Shown here piece after piece: positions 6,620-10,140 of a stretch of 10,140 bases of DNA (its first letter is position 1; the number at the start of each line of letters is the position of its first letter). The stretch comes from an uncultured Collinsella sp. (GTDB lineage Bacteria > Actinomycetota > Coriobacteriia > Coriobacteriales > Coriobacteriaceae). Where the stretch lies: contig URGY01000057.1 in NCBI GenBank assembly GCA_900547505.1, forward strand, positions 1 to 10,140, in the 5' to 3' direction. The notes under the pieces were generated by a model. The model was not told the DNA's origin. It ran no database searches and was given only the letters and a program-made list of their open reading frames with translations. A program made the translations under genes and the position numbers.

Positions 6620-6633
6620 CGAACAACTGTTCT
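6620..6633. promoter_or_regulatory. LexA (SOS) box-like operator
   Basis: The sequence CGAACAACTGTTCT matches the Gram-positive LexA/DinR consensus CGAACRNRYGTTYG at 12 of 14 positions, with the inverted arms GAACA and TGTTC intact. It overlaps the -35 region of the promoter proposed for the following gene. A 10-bp palindrome, CTGTATACAG (6632-6641), overlaps its end. LexA binding is inferred from the motif only. Confidence 0.4.
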
Positions 6634-6659
6634 GTATACAGCCATCTACCTGCTATGCT
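6630..6659 (+). promoter_or_regulatory. Promoter with extended -10 for the orphan gene
   Basis: TGCTATGCT (6651-6659) is an extended -10 element, with TATGCT as the hexamer. A weak -35, TTCTGT (6630-6635), lies 18 bases upstream. The predicted start at about 6666 gives a leader of roughly 27 bases that includes the AAGGGG ribosome binding site. Confidence 0.5.
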
Positions 6660-6692
6660 TTTGCTAAATAAGAGCGAGAGAAAGGGGACGCG

Positions 6693-7070
6693 ATGGAGCT
6701 GTTTGATGATCGGGTGGTTTTGTTTGAGAGCGACGAGGGCGGGGAGTACCTGCTTGTAACGTGTGAGCCGTCTGGCATGGGCGGCCTGGTGGTTCGGCAG
6801 ACGAGTGAGGGTCCGTTGACACAATGGTGCTTTGAGGAGTCGCCGCATGTGGTCGAGACCTTTGTGACGCACGAGGGGCTTGTGGCGTTGGAGCACTTCT
6901 ATGGAGTTGGGACTTCCAACCAGGTCGCGCGCATGCTGAGCATCTCGTTTGCCGATTATGATTGTGCCCAGCGGGTGAGATCGCTCCTGAGGGAACTTGA
7001 TACTAAATTTGACGTGATCGAAAAGCCAATCGATCGTACGGGGAACGGCGGTATATGCGGAGCAGCATGA
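6693..7070 (+). CDS. Hypothetical protein, 125 residues, unknown family
   Basis: I do not recognise this protein. It starts at ATG 6693 with AAGGGG (6682-6687) 5 bases upstream and ends at TGA 7070. The product is acidic and soluble-looking, with no signal peptide or membrane segment. The N-terminal half (to about residue 75) reads as alternating beta-strand-like segments (RVVLFES, EYLLVTCEP, GGLVVRQT, VVETFVTHEGLVALEHF). The C-terminal half has helix-like stretches (NQVARMLSISFADYDCAQRVRSLLRELDTKF). It is a single-gene unit between the serS terminator and the tRNA-Arg promoter. Its promoter region carries a LexA-box-like site, so DNA-damage control is possible but unproven. The ribosome binding site, promoter and isolated position support a real gene; function cannot be assigned from sequence alone. 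Confidence 0.75.
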   Translation: MELFDDRVVLFESDEGGEYLLVTCEPSGMGGLVVRQTSEGPLTQWCFEESPHVVETFVTHEGLVALEHFYGVGTSNQVARMLSISFADYDCAQRVRSLLRELDTKFDVIEKPIDRTGNGGICGAA

Positions 7071-7106
7071 CAAAACTGCGTTCCACAAAAAAGTTTGAGA
7101 TTGTGC

Positions 7107-7136
7107 TTGACTCCAATAAGCTAAAGTGGTTTTATA
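7107..7136 (+). promoter_or_regulatory. Promoter of tRNA-Arg
   Basis: TTGACT (7107-7112), close to the -35 consensus, and TTTATA (7131-7136) are 18 bases apart. The predicted start near 7143 lies about 5 bases before the mature tRNA end, the same geometry as at tRNA-Leu. Confidence 0.55.
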
Positions 7137-7147
7137 TGTCTTGCGCT

Positions 7148-7224
7148 GCGGCGTTACCTCAGCTGGATAGAGGGTCTGACTACGAATCAGAACGTCATAG
7201 GTTCGAATCCTATACGCCGTACCA
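7148..7224 (+). tRNA. tRNA-Arg (anticodon ACG)
   Basis: A 77-nt tRNA including encoded CCA (7222-7224). The acceptor stem GCGGCGT (7148-7154) pairs with ACGCCGT (7214-7220); the first pair is a G-U wobble. The D stem CCTC/GAGG, the anticodon stem TCTGA/TCAGA with loop CTACGAA (ACG at 7182-7184), and the T stem ATAGG/CCTAT with loop TTCGAAT are all intact. A34 is normally deaminated to inosine so that the tRNA reads CGU, CGC and CGA. The last 20 nt and the downstream flank are repeated 190 bp further on. Confidence 0.96.
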
Positions 7225-7312
7225 TTTGAGATTGAAGCTCCCGGCAACGGGGGCTTTTCTTTTACGTAAGCACTGCATGGATTCGAACCTCGGTCGAGGC
7301 GCGGGCGTAAAG
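7205..7312 (+). repeat. 108-bp direct repeat, copy 1 (includes the tRNA-Arg 3' end)
   Basis: This segment runs from the T-loop of tRNA-Arg through its CCA end and terminator to GTAAAG at 7307-7312. It matches 7395-7502 with about 6 substitutions in 108 bases and no gaps, at an offset of 190. The differences are at 7220, 7234, 7270, 7287, 7301 and 7304. Confidence 0.93.
7235..7263 (+). terminator. Intrinsic terminator of tRNA-Arg
   Basis: The stem AAGCTCCCG (7235-7243) pairs with CGGGGGCTT (7248-7256) with one wobble, around a GCAA tetraloop, and is followed by TTCTTTT. Confidence 0.85.
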
Positions 7313-7394
7313 AAAACGCGGAGCGTTTTTAGCCCGCGGGCGAGCGCGCCGGCAGGCGGGCGAAGCCGGTGCGGATCCGCGCAGCGGATGCGCG

Positions 7395-7414
7395 GAATCC
7401 TATACGCCGCACCA
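7395..7414 (+). pseudogene. tRNA-Arg 3'-end remnant (20 nt)
   Basis: These bases repeat the last 20 nt of tRNA-Arg (7205-7224: part of the T-loop, the 3' T-stem strand, the 3' acceptor strand and CCA). The one difference is C7410 in place of T7220. No 5' tRNA portion precedes it, so it cannot be a functional tRNA. It is either an att-like scar or the end of a lost tandem tRNA gene. Confidence 0.8.
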
Positions 7415-7424
7415 TTTGAGATTA

Positions 7425-7453
7425 AAGCTCCCGGCAACGGGGGCTTTTCTTTT
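7425..7453 (+). terminator. Duplicate intrinsic terminator in repeat copy 2
   Basis: Same hairpin as 7235-7263 (arms 7425-7433 and 7438-7446, GCAA loop, TTCTTTT tail), with no gene of its own directly upstream. Confidence 0.8.
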
Positions 7454-7599
7454 ACGTAAACACTGCATGGATTCGAGCCTCGGTCGAGGCACGAGCGTAA
7501 AGCGGACTATTTCCTGTCGACTCGTGTAAGATTCCGAGTAGATGTCGCGACTTATTCGCGACCACTCCTTCTTCAAGCGACCGATCAGGGTGATACTTC

Positions 7600-10041
7600 G
7601 TGGCAGAGCGTCCGACATACAAGCTCAGGTTTCTCGATCCCAAAAAGCGCTTTTCGGTGATGCCCGAGCAGCCTGCGGGACGCTCATATGGCGTGGTCTG
7701 GAAACTCTTTGGCGAGGATCAGCATGAATCTTGTTATGTCGTCGAATTCGTTGGCAAAAGTCATGTGTCGCTTTTGGGCTACGTAAGCGTTTCGGGTGAG
7801 GTGTACAAGGTGGACCGCCCCGTTAGCGAGGCTCCGCTGCCCAACGATCCCGACATGGAACTAGTCCTTGACGAGTCGGATTCCAGTATTGGTGAGATTA
7901 TGGTAAGGGGAGCCAACGGCACAATGCGCGCGTGCGCGCGAACCGTCGGCTCTCCCGAAGGCCCCATGCGCGAGCAGTCCGACCACGAAACATGGAATTC
8001 GACCCGCACCCTTCCTTACGGCGAGTTCATGGCATCGATGTTCTTGCGCTACGTGATATTTGCCAACTCCGAAAGTGCTATTGCGAACACGGCGGGCGTC
8101 GACGGTCTCGATGCGGACATGCAAAATGTTGTCGACAAGATCAAGCTCGTAAAGTTGCCCGAGCCGGTCGAGGTGTTTTTGGGCTTTAACACGTCACCGC
8201 TCCCCGATGCTATCGAGACGCTGCTTTACCGCGTTGACCATGCCGAGAATCCGAGCGGTATCGAGCGCTATGCCGCCGCCCTTATGAGCGAGGTCGACTT
8301 GCCCCGTCTGCGCACCATTGCCGCCAAGTCCGAAATGAGCCTGGCTCGCATCGACCGGTCAAAGCTGTTCTATCTCAATTTTGATCGTAGCCTGCTAGAC
8401 CAGGACGAGATTGACATGCTGCTTGCCATCGAGTGCCGTCTCAACCGCCTCTCCGGCATCCTTGAGCGCATCGGGGCCGGATTGGTCCCTGCGGCATCCT
8501 CGCCGAGCCTTGAGGGCTGCGCGCTCTTTGATTCGTGGCATATCGCCAAGACGACCAACGATGTTCCCCGACTGCTCGATACGGCCTCGAGCGATAACCC
8601 GTGGGGCAAACCAGGTACGGTGGCTTGCCAGCCGGGCGGTGAGTGGGATGTGCGTACTCGCTTCGCGCGTATTGTCGAGGCGCTTAACGTGGTCACGCGG
8701 CTCGACTATACCTATCGTGCAAACGTTGCCGAGGGGATTATGCTCGTTCGGTTTGGACGCTCTGTTGTGGATGCCATGCCGCAACGTGAATACGACGCTC
8801 AAGATGACGCCTGGCGCGAGTTGGACGAGGACGCATGTGCGATTTGGGCCGCGGAGCACGACGCGCGCGTGGCGCTTACGCTTGCGGCAGCGTGTTTTGC
8901 CGCGGGCACCTGCATCACGCGCTGCTATGTGCAGATTGCTGCTCCCGACAGTGAGCAGGGCGAGCGCGTTGTCGCAACGTATTCCTTTGGGCGCGCGGCC
9001 TATCTGGCCGATTGCGTGCCTGTCGCCAAGGATCTTGAGAGCATGGATATGGACGATATGCCGTGCAAGCGTGTGCTTGAGGCGTATGAGTCAACCGCTC
9101 CGGAGACGATTGAGCCTGCGGAGGTTCATGCTCGTCCGCGTGATGACCATCGCACGCTGACGCCGGCGCTGCGCGATCTGCTGCTTGCCGATACGGCTGA
9201 CGAGTTGGAGGTCATGGAAGAGGACGACGACCCATACGTGGCTCGTGTTGTTGAATTGCGCGAGCAGGCAAAAGTCGACCGTACAGGTGCTTTTGAAGGC
9301 TTTTCCCGTCTTGTCGAGGAGTTGGAGGCTAAGTGCGCCGTCGCCGAGCTTTTGGCGACGGGCCCGGTTCAAACGCTGTTTTGCGATAACCAGCTGGTGC
9401 GCATGGTGCTACCGGTGTTGGAAGAAGACCGCTCTGTGCGAATCCTACGTGCGCCCGATGCGCTGTATTTTGCCCAGCACGAGATTTGCAGCTTTTACGC
9501 CGAGCAAGAGGACTTTGAACGAGCGCTGCCCGAGGTGCGCCATCTTTACGATCTGGCGCGCTCGTCCATGCAATCGCACTTTGCGCTCATCAACGTGCTC
9601 GCGCGTCTGGAGCGCTTTGACGAGATTATCGAGGTGGCACGCCACGGCCTACGTATTGCCAGCGATCGTTCTGCAATCGGCTACCTGTTCTATCGCTTGG
9701 CGTTTGCCTATTGGAATTGCGATCAGCTCGACCTGGCGCTGGCTTGTTACCGTTTGGTGCCGCGCGGTGAGGAATCGGGCAGCAGCGCGCTGGAAGAAAT
9801 GCAGGGCCTTATGAACGAGATGGGCGTCAGCGAGCCTCCGACGTTCGAGGAAGCGGTCGAGACCATTCGCAAGGCTGGACTCGAGCTGCCGCCAGTGTCC
9901 GCCGTGACGAATCAGCTGGCAGATGCCGCTGTTCAACTGGTCGACAACGGCTTCTTTTTCCTGGCACGCGGTTGCATCTTCCAAATGTGGCGCACCATGG
10001 GCAACGACGAGCTCGGCTCCCTCAACCGCTCGCTGGGGTAG
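7600..10041 (+). CDS. Large uncharacterised protein with C-terminal TPR-like repeats (813 residues)
   Basis: No catalytic family is recognised. The product is acidic and has no signal peptide or membrane segment, so it is probably cytoplasmic. Residues 1-520 show no motif I can name. An acidic linker (MEEDDDP, about 538-544) leads into a helical region. Residues of about 622-722 contain three TPR-like helix pairs: one with FYAEQEDFERALPEV, one with NVLARLERFDEIIEVARHGL, and one with YRLAFAYWNCDQLDLALACY, carrying the usual A/Y/L spacing. A further helical end follows. TPRs bind proteins, so an adaptor or regulatory role is possible. Translation starts at GTG 7600 with AGGG (7587-7590) upstream; this site is modest, and later ATG codons (such as 7660) cannot be excluded. 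Codon use resembles the neighbouring housekeeping genes. The gene lies between the tRNA-Arg repeat region and the probable SRP RNA gene. Confidence 0.85.
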   Translation: MAERPTYKLRFLDPKKRFSVMPEQPAGRSYGVVWKLFGEDQHESCYVVEFVGKSHVSLLGYVSVSGEVYKVDRPVSEAPLPNDPDMELVLDESDSSIGEIMVRGANGTMRACARTVGSPEGPMREQSDHETWNSTRTLPYGEFMASMFLRYVIFANSESAIANTAGVDGLDADMQNVVDKIKLVKLPEPVEVFLGFNTSPLPDAIETLLYRVDHAENPSGIERYAAALMSEVDLPRLRTIAAKSEMSLARIDRSKLFYLNFDRSLLDQDEIDMLLAIECRLNRLSGILERIGAGLVPAASSPSLEGCALFDSWHIAKTTNDVPRLLDTASSDNPWGKPGTVACQPGGEWDVRTRFARIVEALNVVTRLDYTYRANVAEGIMLVRFGRSVVDAMPQREYDAQDDAWRELDEDACAIWAAEHDARVALTLAAACFAAGTCITRCYVQIAAPDSEQGERVVATYSFGRAAYLADCVPVAKDLESMDMDDMPCKRVLEAYESTAPETIEPAEVHARPRDDHRTLTPALRDLLLADTADELEVMEEDDDPYVARVVELREQAKVDRTGAFEGFSRLVEELEAKCAVAELLATGPVQTLFCDNQLVRMVLPVLEEDRSVRILRAPDALYFAQHEICSFYAEQEDFERALPEVRHLYDLARSSMQSHFALINVLARLERFDEIIEVARHGLRIASDRSAIGYLFYRLAFAYWNCDQLDLALACYRLVPRGEESGSSALEEMQGLMNEMGVSEPPTFEEAVETIRKAGLELPPVSAVTNQLADAAVQLVDNGFFFLARGCIFQMWRTMGNDELGSLNRSLG

Positions 10042-10042
10042 G

Positions 10043-10097
10043 CGAAGCCTCCAAGGAGGAAAGGATGCTAGGCAATTAGAAAATTTCCGAGGCTTCG
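10043..10097 (+). other. Inverted repeat after the TPR-like gene
   Basis: The 9-bp arms CGAAGCCTC (10043-10051) and GAGGCTTCG (10089-10097) are separated by 37 bases. The loop holds a strong ribosome-binding-site-like AAGGAGG (10053-10059) followed by ATG CTA GGC AAT TAG (10065-10079). It may be a weak terminator or a leader structure; the long loop lowers confidence. Confidence 0.35.
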
Positions 10098-10104
10098 GTA
10101 GTTT
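10076..10104 (+). promoter_or_regulatory. Promoter of the probable SRP RNA gene
   Basis: TTAGAA (10076-10081) and TAGTTT (10099-10104) are 17 bases apart, and the predicted start at about 10111-10114 coincides with the GGGGC that begins the RNA-like sequence. Confidence 0.4.
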
Positions 10105-10113
10105 GTGTGACAA

Positions 10114-10140
10114 GGGGCTAGCCTAGGCAGCAACGCTCTT
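10114..10140 (+). ncRNA. ffs: Signal recognition particle RNA (small type), 5' end only
   Basis: The last 27 bases start with GGGGCTAGCC and contain GCAACGCTCTT. This resembles the 5' strand of bacterial 4.5S/small SRP RNA, in which a G-rich 5' end is followed by GCAACGCU just before the conserved helix 8 domain. The diagnostic GGTCAGGTCCGGAAGGAAGC element would lie beyond the window and cannot be checked. SRP RNA partners with Ffh to target membrane and secreted proteins. In many Gram-positive bacteria the gene lies next to dnaX and not far from serS. Confidence 0.6.

Larger units (their letters stand above)
7395..7502 (+). repeat. 108-bp direct repeat, copy 2
   Basis: Second copy of 7205-7312. 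Similarity ends abruptly at both sides: upstream at the T-loop of the tRNA, downstream after GTAAAG. Confidence 0.93.
7225..7599. other. Intergenic region of 375 bp with repeat, structured spacer and no gene
   Basis: No credible coding sequence is present here. The region contains two near-identical repeats, each with a terminator, and a GC-rich spacer (7313-7394) rich in short inverted repeats: AAAACGC/GCGTTTT (7313-7329), GCGGGC/GCCCGC (7301-7337) and the palindrome GCGGATCCGC (7371-7380). The last hundred bases (7503-7599) are the leader of the following large gene; I see no convincing promoter there, only a TAAGAT (7527-7532) without a matching -35. Confidence 0.7.

Noticed and set aside
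6480..7247. 255-codon minus-strand frame across tRNA-Arg, the orphan gene and the serS end
   Set aside because: It covers an antisense tRNA, a promoter and a terminator, and is the kind of spurious frame often annotated opposite tRNAs.
7055..7459. 134-codon plus-strand frame starting near the end of the orphan gene
   Set aside because: It runs through the promoter, the whole tRNA-Arg gene, its terminator and the GC-rich spacer, so it cannot be a protein gene.
7205..7502. CRISPR-like repeat
   Set aside because: Only two long imperfect copies exist, no regular short repeat-spacer pattern, and no cas genes are nearby.

Overview
The window looks like chromosomal housekeeping DNA from a high-GC, Gram-positive Coriobacteriia member, most likely Collinsella or a close relative. 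That placement is an inference from codon usage, gene content and gene order; no search was run. The first 47 bases are not genomic. They are an untrimmed Illumina Nextera P7 index and transposase adapter, so the window starts at a contig end made from a tagmentation library.

Left part (49-2304): the 3' end of metG (methionyl-tRNA synthetase), an intrinsic terminator, then rsmA (16S rRNA dimethyltransferase) overlapping a TatD-family metal-dependent hydrolase by 11 bases. A promoter, a tRNA-Leu(CAG) gene with encoded CCA and a terminator follow (2308-2471).

Middle part (2535-6570): an SPFH/band-7 membrane protein gene is coupled to rlmH (23S rRNA methyltransferase), followed by proC (pyrroline-5-carboxylate reductase). 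proC converges on a small gene on the minus strand encoding a 57-residue single-pass membrane protein (4951-5124). Between these two lie two related terminator hairpins around a 17-bp GC-rich hairpin. The small gene and serS (seryl-tRNA synthetase) diverge from a 111-bp region with three consecutive palindromes. serS ends in a UUCG-loop hairpin.

Right part (6600-10140): an unrecognised 125-residue protein gene preceded by a LexA-box-like site; a tRNA-Arg(ACG) gene; a 108-bp imperfect direct repeat that duplicates the last 20 nt of that tRNA and its terminator 190 bp downstream, with a GC-rich structured spacer; a large 813-residue protein with TPR-like helices near its C-terminus; and, at the right edge, what appears to be the promoter and 5' end of the small SRP RNA gene (ffs).

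Most identified genes serve translation (metG, serS, two tRNAs, rsmA, rlmH) or protein export (SRP RNA). I see no CRISPR array, transposase, phage gene or recognised defence system. The parts least explained by known families are the tRNA-Arg repeat region, the orphan gene with the SOS-like site, the small membrane protein and the large TPR-like protein.
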